Positions 17,260-26,083 of a DNA stretch of 64,000 nucleotides are shown here, in pieces. Below the pieces are notes generated by a model. It searched no databases, had not been told where the DNA came from, and was given only the letters and a program-made list of their open reading frames with translations. Source of the DNA: Sphingopyxis witflariensis (lineage in GTDB: Bacteria; Pseudomonadota; Alphaproteobacteria; Sphingomonadales; Sphingomonadaceae); the NCBI RefSeq assembly GCF_002205635.1, contig NZ_NISJ01000012.1, positions 1 through 64,000 on the forward strand, given 5' to 3'. The translations under genes and the position numbers were made by a program. The first letter of the stretch is position 1. Each line of letters starts with the position of its first letter.

Positions 17260-17637
17260 GAGCAATCTCCTTCGCGGGGAATTGGTCCCTGAGTCGAAGA
17301 ATAGCGCAATCGAATGAAAGTTCCCGCAAATTAGGTGGTTAACAGTCGACATTCGCGCAATTTAACCATCAAATCATTATTTTTCCTAGTATTTTTGCTA
17401 AGTAAAAATTTCGATATTTGATATATTTTGTCTCTGAAGGCCCTCGTAGTGGGTGAAGGGCGGTCTCTGCTGATCCATTTTGGTACAGGTAAAATACTGC
17501 CAAATTGGTTCTATTTGATACGCTTGCGGGGCTTTGGCATCGTCTGCTGCCTCGCAGCGGTTGGGCGCGACCGCGTGACGCTTGATTTCGGGGGGGCGCT
17601 CGCCTAGCCGCGCGGCAGCCATTGGAGATTTTTTGAG
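17260..17637. other. AT-rich intergenic region between divergent genes
   Basis: 378 bp between the collagen-like lipoprotein gene (minus) and the DUF3297 gene (plus). The middle (about 17335-17430) is unusually AT-rich for this genome and probably carries divergent promoters. A hairpin-like sequence at 17479-17504 (TTTGG and CCAAA arms) runs into the palindrome CCAAATTGG (17500-17508), a possible operator. A 96-codon open frame on the minus strand here runs into the DUF3297 gene and shows no family features. I see no RNA gene. Confidence 0.45.
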
Positions 17638-17910
17638 ATGACCGACACCCCTCCCGACCATCTGTCGACCAACCCGCGTTCGCCGCATTTCAACATGGAC
17701 GTGCTGCAGCGCGGCATCGGCATCCGTTTCAAGGGGCAGGAGCGCACCGACGTCGAGGAATATTCGATCTCGGAAGGCTGGATTCGTGTCGCCGCCGGCA
17801 AGTCGAAGGACCGCTTTGGTCAGCCGATGACGATCAAGCTGTCGGGCCCGGTCGAAGCCTGGTTCGAGGACAAGGCCGACGCCGAGGGCGAAGGCAGCGA
17901 AGAAGCCTGA
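17638..17910 (+). CDS. DUF3297 family protein
   Basis: 90 residues. The conserved DUF3297 layout is complete: DHLSTNPRSPHFN near the start, RGIGIRFKG, VEEYSISEGWIRVAAGKS and TIKLSGPVEAWFED. The family is a small, soluble, widespread proteobacterial protein of unknown function. It ends in an acidic tail (ADAEGEGSEEA). It is followed by a hairpin of the CCCCTC/GAGGGG type. GGAGA lies 11 bp before the ATG. Confidence 0.9.
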   Translation: MTDTPPDHLSTNPRSPHFNMDVLQRGIGIRFKGQERTDVEEYSISEGWIRVAAGKSKDRFGQPMTIKLSGPVEAWFEDKADAEGEGSEEA

Positions 17911-17920
17911 CCGTTAGCCA

Positions 17921-17942
17921 CCCCTCTCGCTTGCGGGAGGGG
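17921..17942. repeat. GC-rich hairpin, REP-like or terminator
   Basis: CCCCTCTC and GGGAGGGG arms with a 6-nt loop, 11 bp after the DUF3297 stop. There is no U-tract, so it is more like a dispersed intergenic repeat; a similar hairpin sits between atpD and atpC at 29107-29133. Confidence 0.5.
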
Positions 17943-18190
17943 CTGGGGGCGAGGCGCGCCATCGTGCACGCCGGAGGCCGGAGAGGCCCGCCCCGCTGCG
18001 ACCGGACCGGATATTGCTGGCGTCCCCGCGAGCGGGCCGGGGCTTGCGTAATTTATCGAGCTGGAAGGCCGGGCATCCGTGCGCGGGGATCGGTTTCGCA
18101 GCCGTCCTTGGTTTCACCCAATGGGCTGGCATTGCGTCGGCGCGCCTTAGGGCAGCGCTTCTTTGAGAGAAATGGTGAGGCGGCTCGGAC

Positions 18191-18778
18191 TTAGCCGCCG
18201 AGCGAGGCGACGACGATTTCGAGGCCGTTGCCGGGCTTCCAGTTATTCTTTGCCCAATTGGGCTCGTCGAATGCACGGCGCTGGGGGGCGGATTCGCGGC
18301 CGTCGCCATTGGCGTAGATGAAGCCCTGCACCGGGTTGGCGCGCAGGCCAAGGTCGCCGATCGGGGCGTACCAGACGCGGACCATGCTCCAGTCGCCATT
18401 GCTGCTGACGTCGACGACGCGGACATTGCGTTCGATCTGGCCGCGGCGGCCGTTGATCGGTGACCAGTTGGCATGGTCGATCAGGATTTCGCGGTCGCTG
18501 AGGACCTTCTTGACTACGGCAACATGGCCGTATGGCATGCCGCGCGTGCCGGCAAAAGCCATGACGGCGCCCTGACGGGGTTCTTCGCCGCGCTCATAGG
18601 TTCCGGCCGCCTGCGCCCACCAGGTTTTTGCATTGCCCTGAATTTCGACGCCCGATTCGGCGCGGGCGAAGGGAACGCATTGCAGATAGTCGCGGGCGAT
18701 GGCGGGGGCGCTGGTCAACATGCCGGCTAGCATCATCATGGACGCGACAGCGGCACCCAGAAAACGACGATTGGACAT
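18191..18778 (-). CDS. Exported CHAP-domain peptidoglycan amidase
   Basis: 195 residues. A signal peptide ends at about residue 28 (SAPAIA). The CHAP domain begins immediately, with the nucleophile Cys34 in YLQCVPFAR, the catalytic His in GMPYGHVAVV and a third polar residue near DHANWSP. CHAP enzymes cleave the amide or cross-bridge bonds of peptidoglycan, here in the periplasm. The start at 18778 has AAGGGG upstream; the longer open frame beyond it has no signal and is ignored. The gene stands alone; its role in cell separation or turnover is inferred from the family. Confidence 0.87.
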   Translation of the reverse strand: MSNRRFLGAAVASMMMLAGMLTSAPAIARDYLQCVPFARAESGVEIQGNAKTWWAQAAGTYERGEEPRQGAVMAFAGTRGMPYGHVAVVKKVLSDREILIDHANWSPINGRRGQIERNVRVVDVSSNGDWSMVRVWYAPIGDLGLRANPVQGFIYANGDGRESAPQRRAFDEPNWAKNNWKPGNGLEIVVASLGG

Positions 18779-18942
18779 GGATTGCGACCCCTTGTGGCTT
18801 GTCTTCAAGCGTTGGAGCGTCTTTGCCACGATGGTTCCATTCCACCACCCGTCTCGCGGTGAGTTGCATCCGTCGTGCGGTGAGCGGCGGAAGTTTTTGT
18901 TAATCTTTTCAGCTCGTCGCGCGCGCTGCTCGGCCTGTCGTC

Positions 18943-21297
18943 TCAGGCCGCGGCGATCGCCAGTGAAGCGGGCCGGTTGAACAGCGTCAGCACATCGGCG
19001 GCGGGCATCGGGCGGCCGTAATAATAGCCCTGGATGTTGCTGCACCCCATCGCGCGGATCGTTTCGACTTCAAGCTCGGTTTCGGCGCCTTCGGCAGTGG
19101 TCGACATGCCGAGGCTGTCGGCGAGCGCGACGACGGCGCGGATGATCGCGATCGATTCGATGCTGCCCTTTGCGGCGCCGACGACGAAGCTGCGGTCGAC
19201 CTTGATCGTCGAAAATTGGGTCTTGCGAAGATAGCCGAGCGACGAATAGCCGGTGCCGAAATCGTCGAGGCTGAGGCGGATGCCGAGTCCGATCAGCTGG
19301 TCGAGCAACTGCGCCGCGCCGCCGCCGTCGCGCAGGAAGACGCTTTCGGTGACTTCGATTTCCAGTCGCTGGGGGGGCAGGCCGCTTTGCGCGAGCGCCG
19401 AGACGACGACCGAGGCGAAATTGGGGTCGGTGAGCTGGTCGGCCGACACGTTGATCGCGACCTTGAGGTTCGATGGCCATTTCATCGCTTCATGGCAGGC
19501 GGTGCGCAGCACCCATTCGCCGATCGGCGAGATCAGGCGCGCATCCTCGGCCAGCGGGATGAAGCGACCCGGCGACACATTGCCGAGTTTCTGGTTGCGC
19601 CAGCGGATCAGCGCTTCGAAGCCGTTGAGGGTGCCGTCGGTCGCGGTGACGACCGGCTGATAATGAAGCTCGAATTCGCCGCGCTCGAGCGCGCCGCGCA
19701 ATTCCTGTTCCATCACCCGCCGTTCCTCGGCCTGGGCATGCAGCGAGGCGACATAGCCGGCGGCGACATTGCCGCCGCGATCCTTGGATTTATAGAGCGC
19801 AAGGTCGGCGTTGCGGGTCAGCGTTTCGACCGTCGCGCCGTCCTGCGGGCCGATTGCGAAACCGATGCTGGCGCCCACGAACAGCTGGTGATTGTCGACG
19901 ACATAGGGTCGGCTGATCGCGACGATGATCCGCTTGGCAAGGTCTTCGGCGGCGGTGGCCGACGGGACATTGTGGAGAATGACCGCGAATTCGTCGCCGC
20001 CCAGCCGGCCGCAGGTCATGCCGCGATCCAAAATGCCCTTGAGCCGCGCCGCGACCTGCGCGAGCAATTTGTCGCCGACGGGGTGCCCCAGCGTATCATT
20101 GACCGCCTTGAACCGGTCTAGGTCGATCATCAGCATCGCGCAGCGCGATTTGGCCTCCAGCGCATGGGTCAGCGCGCGCGCGAGATCTTCGTTCAGGCTG
20201 AGGCGATTGGGCAGGCCGGTGAGATTGTCGAAGCGCGCCATGCGGGCGATTTGTTCGGCGGTCGCATGCTGTTCGGTTACGTCCGAGCCGACGCCGCGAA
20301 AGCCGAGGAACTTGCCGCCTTCGTCGAGGCGCGGCGAAGCCGACAATTCCCACCAGCGCGGCTTGCCGCCGATCGTCACCGGGACGGTCAGGTTGGAAAA
20401 GCTTTCGCGCCGCTTCATCCGTTCGGCCATCGCGTGCAGCGCTTTGGGGAAATTGCCGGTTTCCCATGCGTCACCCGACAAGGCCTGAAGCAGCGGGGTG
20501 CCCTCCAGCGCTTCCGCATTCGCGCCCAGCGCAAAAGCGAGGCGCGGCGATACATGGACGAGGCGGCGGGCATTGTCGGTTTGCCACAGCCAGTCGGCCG
20601 AGGTTTCCTCGAATTCGCGGAGCAGCAGGCTGACCGTTTCGGTTTTTTCGTGCAGCGTTTCCTCGGCACGGCGGAAGCGGATATGGGTCTGGGCAAAGCG
20701 AACGCAGAAGACGCAGAGCAGTAGCCCGGCGATCAGCGCGATTCCTGCCAGTTGCGGCGCTCCTGCGCGCACCAGCGCCACAGCGGCCGAGAGGCTGACC
20801 GGCGCGATGAACAGGATGCAGGCCATCGGGATGCTGTGGGCCACCATCGCGAGCATCAGCATCACCAGCAGCGCGATTGTCCACATAGACAGGACATGGT
20901 CGAGCGGCGGCGCGACCCCGGGTAGCCAGAAAGACACGCCCCACAATATGGCGCCATAGATCGCATGGCGGTTGCACTGCCGGTGTTCGGCGAGACCCGC
21001 CAGCCGGGGATCTCCGAACGGAAGTGTGCGGAAGCGATGATGGGACCAGAGGGCGAAGATCATCGTGGCCAAAGCCCAGCCGCCAGCGATGGCCAGGGGC
21101 AAGCGAACCGCCATGGTGCAGCCGGCAACCAGCGCCAGCGCGATGCCCATCGACAGGCGCAACTTCCCCTTGTTGCGAAGCGGCGCGAGTTGAAGCTGGC
21201 GGAGCTTGCCGACATCTTCGTCGCGTGGCCCCAGCCCCAGCAGGGTCCGCGCGGGAATATCATCGGCAGCCAATTGGTCAGTCAGGCTTTTCACCAC
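18943..21297 (-). CDS. Membrane PAS-GGDEF-EAL cyclic-di-GMP enzyme
   Basis: 784 residues from a GTG start. An N-terminal block of about six membrane helices (residues 45-205) is followed by a PAS-type sensor (about 220-345), a GGDEF domain with the intact motif RLGGDEF (about 440) and an EAL domain with intact FEALIRW, DDFGTGYSSL and a slightly altered AEGAETE (usually AEGVETE). Both halves could be active, giving synthesis and breakdown of cyclic di-GMP. The output may be biofilm or motility. It lies between a CHAP amidase and a fatty acyl-AMP ligase and appears to be transcribed alone. Confidence 0.93.
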   Translation of the reverse strand: MVKSLTDQLAADDIPARTLLGLGPRDEDVGKLRQLQLAPLRNKGKLRLSMGIALALVAGCTMAVRLPLAIAGGWALATMIFALWSHHRFRTLPFGDPRLAGLAEHRQCNRHAIYGAILWGVSFWLPGVAPPLDHVLSMWTIALLVMLMLAMVAHSIPMACILFIAPVSLSAAVALVRAGAPQLAGIALIAGLLLCVFCVRFAQTHIRFRRAEETLHEKTETVSLLLREFEETSADWLWQTDNARRLVHVSPRLAFALGANAEALEGTPLLQALSGDAWETGNFPKALHAMAERMKRRESFSNLTVPVTIGGKPRWWELSASPRLDEGGKFLGFRGVGSDVTEQHATAEQIARMARFDNLTGLPNRLSLNEDLARALTHALEAKSRCAMLMIDLDRFKAVNDTLGHPVGDKLLAQVAARLKGILDRGMTCGRLGGDEFAVILHNVPSATAAEDLAKRIIVAISRPYVVDNHQLFVGASIGFAIGPQDGATVETLTRNADLALYKSKDRGGNVAAGYVASLHAQAEERRVMEQELRGALERGEFELHYQPVVTATDGTLNGFEALIRWRNQKLGNVSPGRFIPLAEDARLISPIGEWVLRTACHEAMKWPSNLKVAINVSADQLTDPNFASVVVSALAQSGLPPQRLEIEVTESVFLRDGGGAAQLLDQLIGLGIRLSLDDFGTGYSSLGYLRKTQFSTIKVDRSFVVGAAKGSIESIAIIRAVVALADSLGMSTTAEGAETELEVETIRAMGCSNIQGYYYGRPMPAADVLTLFNRPASLAIAAA

Positions 21298-21386
21298 ATC
21301 AGTTTAGCGGGGCCGGGTTACCTGAAAGTAACCACGGCACGCGTCTGGTGCAATTTTTTGTCCCCTAACGGGACAAATATATCCCG

Positions 21387-23198
21387 TCAGGCCGCGATGG
21401 CAAAGGGCTGGATTTCTCCAGCGAGATATTGCGCGCGCGCTTTCGACCGGCTGAGCTTGCCCGAGCTGGTGCGCGGCAGCGTGCGCGGCGGGATCAGTTC
21501 GATCAGGCAGTTCATGCCGGTGATCGCGCGGACGCGGTCGCGGATCGTCTCGCGGAGCGCAGCGCGTTCAGCATCGTCGCTGGTGCGGCACTGGACGAGC
21601 ACGGCAGGGGTTTCCTCACCGCCCGGCGCAGTGATCGCAAAGGCCGCGATGTCGCCCGACTTGAAGCCGGGAAGCTGTTCGACCGCCCATTCGATATCCT
21701 GTGGCCAGTGATTTTTGCCGTTGATAATGATCATATCCTTGGCGCGGCCAACGATATATATGTAACCATCTGACAAATAACCCATATCTCCGGTGTCGAG
21801 CCAGCCGTCGATCAGGCAGGCGGCGGTCGATTCGGGGTCGCGATAATAGCCGGTCATCAGCGACGGACCGGTGCACCAAACCTTGCCGACGGTCTGGTCG
21901 GGCAGCGCATTTCCGGCTTCGTCGCGCACTTCGATCACCATGTCGCGCGCGGCGCGGCCGCAATTGACGATGGCGCGGTAGCGGGTGGGGCGGTCGGCGT
22001 CGTTCGCCGCGCCCGACAGCTCGGTTTCCTCGACCAGTTCGACGACAATGCCTTCGCCCGGGGGCATGATGCTGACCGCGAGGGTCGCCTCGGCAAGGCC
22101 GTAGCTTGGCAGGAAGGCGCTGGCGCAAAAGCCCGCGTCGGCAAAGGCGTCGACGAAGCTTTGCATCACGTCGGGGCGGATCATGTCGGCGCCATTGCCT
22201 GCGACGCGCCAGCGCGACAGGTCGAAACGGTCGGCGACATGCGTCTGGCTGGAAACGCGGCGTGCGCAAATGTCATAGCCGAAGGTCGGCGAATAGCTGA
22301 GCGTCGTGCCCTCGTTGCGGCTGATCAGGTCGAGCCAAGCGAGCGGGCGACGGGCGAAATCTTCGGTCTTCAGATAGTCGACCGACACCTGATTGGCGAC
22401 CGGCGAGAGCAGGCAGCCGACGAGGCCCATGTCATGATACCAAGGGAGCCACGAGATGCAGCGATCGCTGTCGCGCACTTCCATGCCATGGCTGTGCGCG
22501 GCAAGATTGTTGAGCAGTGCGGCGTGGGTTACCGCAACGCCGTGCGGGAAGCGCGTCGAGCCGCTGCTGTACTGGAGGTAGCAGGTCTCATTCGACTGCT
22601 GCGCCGGAAGCTCGGCGACCGGCGCGGCACGTTCGGCGAAGGCGCTCCAGTCGACCGGCAGCACATTCTGCGATTCGGCGGCCTCGACCGCCATTGCGGC
22701 GATTTCGGGCGGGAAGAAGAGCATGGTGGGGTCGCAACTGGTCAGCTGAACGACCAATTGCCCGACATAGCTGTCGCGCCCGCCAAAGCTGGTCGGCAGC
22801 GGCAGCGGCACGGGCCAGGCGCCAGCATAGATGGTGCCAAAGAAAAGCGCGGCGAATTCGGCGCCGGTTTCGGCGATCAGCGCGATGCGGTCGCCGGGTT
22901 TCACTCCGGCGGCGATAAGGCGATAGGCGGCCTCGAGCGCATCGGCCTTGAGCTCGGAATATGGATAGGGGCGCACCAGCTTTCCGCGCGGGTCGTGGAA
23001 GTTGAGCCCGCGCGTGCCGTTAGCGGCATAGTCGAGCGCTTCGCCCACGGTGGCGAAATCGGAAAAGCGGCGCGGTTGCGCGCAAAGGGTCGGCGTCGGA
23101 GCAAGCTCTTCGGCCATGGTGATCATATCGGTCATATTGGGTGCTAGGTCCCGGAAAGCGGGGCGCACAGCAACAAGCATGTCATCTTTCTGCGTCAT
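21387..23198 (-). CDS. Fatty acyl-AMP ligase (FAAL)
   Basis: 603 residues from the ATG at 23198; starts at 23180, 23135 and 23117 are also possible and none has a strong binding site. It is an adenylate-forming enzyme of the FAAL class: phosphate loop LQYSSGSTRFPHGV, then ISWLPWYHDMGLVG, the FAAL-type segment DLSRWRVAGNGADMIRP, SYGLAEATL, and the late motifs GWLDTGDMGYL and GRAKDMIIINGKNHWPQDIE. FAALs activate fatty acids to acyl-AMP and pass them to an acyl carrier protein instead of CoA. No carrier protein, PKS or NRPS gene is adjacent. The phosphate loop lacks its usual Lys. Confidence 0.88.
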   Translation of the reverse strand: MTQKDDMLVAVRPAFRDLAPNMTDMITMAEELAPTPTLCAQPRRFSDFATVGEALDYAANGTRGLNFHDPRGKLVRPYPYSELKADALEAAYRLIAAGVKPGDRIALIAETGAEFAALFFGTIYAGAWPVPLPLPTSFGGRDSYVGQLVVQLTSCDPTMLFFPPEIAAMAVEAAESQNVLPVDWSAFAERAAPVAELPAQQSNETCYLQYSSGSTRFPHGVAVTHAALLNNLAAHSHGMEVRDSDRCISWLPWYHDMGLVGCLLSPVANQVSVDYLKTEDFARRPLAWLDLISRNEGTTLSYSPTFGYDICARRVSSQTHVADRFDLSRWRVAGNGADMIRPDVMQSFVDAFADAGFCASAFLPSYGLAEATLAVSIMPPGEGIVVELVEETELSGAANDADRPTRYRAIVNCGRAARDMVIEVRDEAGNALPDQTVGKVWCTGPSLMTGYYRDPESTAACLIDGWLDTGDMGYLSDGYIYIVGRAKDMIIINGKNHWPQDIEWAVEQLPGFKSGDIAAFAITAPGGEETPAVLVQCRTSDDAERAALRETIRDRVRAITGMNCLIELIPPRTLPRTSSGKLSRSKARAQYLAGEIQPFAIAA

Positions 23199-23315
23199 GA
23201 TTGTTTGCGCGATCCCCGGTTGTTGGAACAAAATCGCCTTTTTCGGGCTCTTATGGCCCGATATGGCGGCGCTGATCGTTCTCAATCGGGCCTGACTATG
23301 GCATAAACATGGCAT

Positions 23316-23888
23316 ATGGCCAACCGCCACGCTCCATCCGACCGGTCCAGGAAGTCACTCGGCGCAGCGCGACTCGATGAACTGGCGCTCGCCTATGTCG
23401 CGCGATTCGCGACGTCAAAGGCGAAATTGGCGCGCTATCTGACCCGAAAAATCCGCGAATCGGAATGGGTTGGCGAAAGCGATCCGTTTGCGGTGGCCGA
23501 GGCGGTGACGCTGCGGATGGAAGGGCTGGGGTATCTGAACGATCGCCAATATGCCGCGATGCGCGGCGCCGCAATGACGCGGCGCGGTTTGGGGGTCGGG
23601 CGGGTGAAAGCGCAGCTTTGGGTCGACGGCATCGCGCCGGAGGATTCGGGTGAAGCGGTCGAAACGGCCCAAGGCGCCGCGACGGGCGCCGCGATCGGCT
23701 TTGCCCGGCGGCGGCGATTCGGCCCCTTTGCGGTGCGCGTGATCGACGATCCGGCGCAGCGCGAGCGGCAGGTCGCGGCCTTTGCCCGCGCGGGCCATTC
23801 GTTAGCCCTCGCGCGGCGTATCCTTGCCATTGCGCCGGGGGATGATGAGGCTTTGGCGGCGCTGGACGATGACGGGATGTTCGATTAG
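23316..23888 (+). CDS. recX: RecX-family regulatory protein
   Basis: 190 residues, rich in Arg and Ala. The three-helix RecX repeats are visible (DELALAYVARFATSKAKLARYLTRKI; VTLRMEGLGYLNDRQYAAMRG; GVGRVKAQLWVDGI; HSLALARRILAI). RecX binds RecA filaments and limits recombination. It is divergent from the acyl-AMP ligase and not next to recA, which is common in alphaproteobacteria. It is the first of a run of plus-strand genes (DUF192, NDUFA12, DUF2155). Conservation is moderate, so the symbol is given with some caution. Confidence 0.8.
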   Translation: MANRHAPSDRSRKSLGAARLDELALAYVARFATSKAKLARYLTRKIRESEWVGESDPFAVAEAVTLRMEGLGYLNDRQYAAMRGAAMTRRGLGVGRVKAQLWVDGIAPEDSGEAVETAQGAATGAAIGFARRRRFGPFAVRVIDDPAQRERQVAAFARAGHSLALARRILAIAPGDDEALAALDDDGMFD

Positions 23889-23937
23889 GCGGGCTTGTCC
23901 CATCGGGTGGAAGGTCAAGCGGGTAGAAGGAATGCCG

Positions 23938-24387
23938 ATGCGTGCGATGATGGTGGCGCTGGCCGCGGCGATGACGCTGCCGCTGGCGGCGTGCAACCAA
24001 AAGGCCGAAGGACCTTCGACGGTCCCGCTGACGATCCGCGACGGCGATATGGTTCATCAATTCACCGTCGAGGTCGCGCGCACCGAAGCGGAGCAGCAGC
24101 GGGGGTTGATGTTCCGCACCAGCCTGCCTGCCGATGGCGGCATGGTCTTTCCCTTCGCCAAGCCGCGATTCGCGAGCTTCTGGATGAAGAATACGCTGAT
24201 TCCGCTCGATATGATCTTCGTCCGCGCCGACGGAAGCATCGACCGCATCGCTGAAAACACCATTCCCGAATCGCTCGAGCCCGTCGCGAGCGGTGGCGAG
24301 GTGAGCGCGGTGCTGGAGCTCGCCGGCGGCACCGCCACGCGGCTCGGCATTGACGAGGATGCGGTCGTGACGTGGAAAGCGCGTTGA
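23938..24387 (+). CDS. DUF192 family lipoprotein
   Basis: 149 residues. The ATG at 23938 is preferred over 23932 because AAGG is 7 bp upstream of it. The lipobox is LPLAAC. The DUF192 core is complete: ARTEAEQQRGLMFRTSL, GGMVFPF, FWMKNTLIPLDMIFV and the late EVSAVLELAGGTATRLGI. The family is periplasmic or envelope-anchored and of unknown function. It sits between recX and the complex I accessory gene. Confidence 0.9.
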   Translation: MRAMMVALAAAMTLPLAACNQKAEGPSTVPLTIRDGDMVHQFTVEVARTEAEQQRGLMFRTSLPADGGMVFPFAKPRFASFWMKNTLIPLDMIFVRADGSIDRIAENTIPESLEPVASGGEVSAVLELAGGTATRLGIDEDAVVTWKAR

Positions 24388-24462
24388 AGCGCGTGTGAAA
24401 CAGCGTGGGCGCGTGGTTTGGCGCTTGCGAAGCGTGGTGGCTTGCCTGTAAACGCCACGGCC

Positions 24463-24849
24463 ATGAGCATTTTGGGCAAGATTTTCACCTGGTGGGACGG
24501 CGCGACCGTCGGCACATTGTTGAACAGCTGGCGCACCGGCGAAAAGGTCGGCGAGGATGGCCTCGGCAATCGCTATTTTCGCGCGCGCAAGGGCGACCGC
24601 CGCTGGGTGATTTATAACGGAGCGAACGACGCGAGCCGCGTTCCCCCCGAATGGCACGGCTGGCTGCATCACACCTTCGACGAGCTGCCGTCCGACATGT
24701 TGCCCGCGCCCCGCGCGTGGGAGCAGGCGCCGACGCCGAACCTGACCGGCAGCACGGGCGCCTATCGCCCCGCAGGTGCGCTCGAACGCGGCGGACGCCG
24801 CGCCGCAGCGACCGGCGATTATGAGGCCTGGCGGCCCGGCGCCGAGTGA
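24463..24849 (+). CDS. NADH:ubiquinone oxidoreductase accessory subunit NDUFA12 family
   Basis: 128 residues. The family core is present: IFTWWDGATVGTLLNSWRTGEKVGEDGLGNRYF, then RRWVIYNGANDASRVPPEWHGWLHH and DELPS. This is the bacterial counterpart of the mitochondrial complex I subunit NDUFA12 (B17.2), found mainly in alphaproteobacteria, where it supports complex I assembly. The next gene starts with a GTG overlapping its stop codon (GTGA), so the two are coupled; this pairing is common in the group. Confidence 0.93.
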   Translation: MSILGKIFTWWDGATVGTLLNSWRTGEKVGEDGLGNRYFRARKGDRRWVIYNGANDASRVPPEWHGWLHHTFDELPSDMLPAPRAWEQAPTPNLTGSTGAYRPAGALERGGRRAAATGDYEAWRPGAE

Positions 24850-25517
24850 GCGCCGCAGTGTCCCGGCTGACTGCGACTGTTGGGCTGGCCGTGCTGGCTG
24901 CGGCGACGCTGGCGGCCTGCGACGGGGCGCCGAGCGCGACGAAAACCGGTGGCAGCGCCAAGACGCCGCAGATCGCGAAATCCGCAAGCGTCCCGCAGGA
25001 AGTCGGCGGGATCGAAGGTGCGACGCCGATGGCCGAGCGCGTCGCGGTGCTGGGGTTGCTCAACAAGCGCAACGGGCTGGTCCGCGACCTTGAGATGAAG
25101 CCCGGCGAATCGGCGCGTGTCGACCGCGTTATCGTGCGGTTGCGTGCGTGCGAGCAGACCGCGCCGTGGGAAGATCCGCCCGAAACCGGCGCCTTCATCC
25201 AGCTGACCGTCCAGGATCAGCGCGACGACAAATGGTATCGCGTTTTTTCGGGCTGGCTGTTCAAGGAGCGCCCCGAGCGCAATGTGATCGAGCACCCCAT
25301 CTATGACGTGTTCGTCAAAAGCTGTGCGATGACATATCCGGGCGGCGAACCCGTTGCGCCCTCCGCGCCCAAATCGGCGGCCGCGCCCAAGGCATCGAGT
25401 GCGCCCCAGTCGCCCGCGACGAACGGCGGCGAAGGAGGAGCCCCGGCCGCGGCGCCTGCTCCGGTCGCGGCTCCCAAGGCTGCGCCCGCACCGTCGGCTC
25501 CGGACAGTACCGAATAA
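24846..25517 (+). CDS. DUF2155 family lipoprotein
   Basis: 223 residues with a GTG start overlapping the stop of the NDUFA12 gene. A signal and lipobox (TLAAC) are followed by the DUF2155 domain at about residues 60-165 (VLGLLNKRNGLVRDLEMKPGE; LRACEQTAPWEDPPETGAFIQL; WLFKERPERNVIEHPIYDVFVKSC), with two conserved Cys. The last 50 residues are a Pro/Ala-rich tail. The 3' end overlaps the convergent aat gene by 217 bp. Function is unknown; the family is usually linked to NDUFA12. Confidence 0.88.
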   Translation: MSAAVSRLTATVGLAVLAAATLAACDGAPSATKTGGSAKTPQIAKSASVPQEVGGIEGATPMAERVAVLGLLNKRNGLVRDLEMKPGESARVDRVIVRLRACEQTAPWEDPPETGAFIQLTVQDQRDDKWYRVFSGWLFKERPERNVIEHPIYDVFVKSCAMTYPGGEPVAPSAPKSAAAPKASSAPQSPATNGGEGGAPAAAPAPVAAPKAAPAPSAPDSTE

Positions 25518-26083
25518 AGCCGCTTCAGATAGTCGCGTTGGGGGATTTCGATCGCCCCCAGACTGGCGAGATGCGGCGTGATGAACTGACAATCGAGCAA
25601 CTGCCACCCGCCCGCACGTAGGCGGGCAACGAGATGCGCGAGCGCGACCTTCGATGCGTCGCGTGCGCGGCTGACCATCGATTCGCCGAAAAAGGCGCGG
25701 CCGAGCGACACGCCGTAAAGCCCGCCGACCAGATCGTCGCCGTGCCAGCATTCGATGCTGTGCGCATGGCCAAGACGGAACAGGCGGTCGTAGCTCGCCT
25801 TGATCACCGGGTTGATCCATGTCGTCGGCCGGTCGTCGGCCGGCTCGGCGCACAGCGCGACCATATCGGCGAAGATCGTGTCGGTGGTGACGCGAAAGCG
25901 ATCCGAGACGATGACTTTCTTCAGACTGCGCGACAGGCGAAAGCCGTCGAGCGGCAGGATCGCGCGCAGTCGCGGTTCGACCCAATGGACCGACGGGTCA
26001 TCTGCCCCGTCGGCCATAGGAAAAAGCCCCTGCGCATAGGCGCTGAGCAGCAGCGCAGGGTCTATGGCTTCAAAGGGCTTCAG
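25301..26083 (-). CDS. aat: Leucyl/phenylalanyl-tRNA--protein transferase
   Basis: 260 residues if started at a CTG at 26083, which overlaps the TGA of the methyltransferase upstream. Beyond it the only normal start is an ATG at 26188, deep inside that gene and giving an unlikely basic extension; the CTG start gives the usual short lead before AIDPALLLSAYAQGLFPMAD. Other motifs: HSIECWHGD, GGLYGVSLGRAFFGESMVSR, LLDCQFITPHLASLGAIEIPQRDYL. The enzyme adds Leu or Phe to proteins with N-terminal Lys or Arg, marking them for ClpAP. About 50-70 C-terminal residues (Gly/Ala-rich) run antisense to DUF2155 and look like an accidental extension. Confidence 0.87.
   Translation of the reverse strand: MKPFEAIDPALLLSAYAQGLFPMADGADDPSVHWVEPRLRAILPLDGFRLSRSLKKVIVSDRFRVTTDTIFADMVALCAEPADDRPTTWINPVIKASYDRLFRLGHAHSIECWHGDDLVGGLYGVSLGRAFFGESMVSRARDASKVALAHLVARLRAGGWQLLDCQFITPHLASLGAIEIPQRDYLKRLYSVLSGADGAGAALGAATGAGAAAGAPPSPPFVAGDWGALDALGAAADLGAEGATGSPPGYVIAQLLTNTS

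Noticed and set aside
17398..17688. 96-codon minus-strand frame in the AT-rich gap and across the DUF3297 start
   Set aside because: It overlaps the DUF3297 gene and shows no conserved features; more likely chance.
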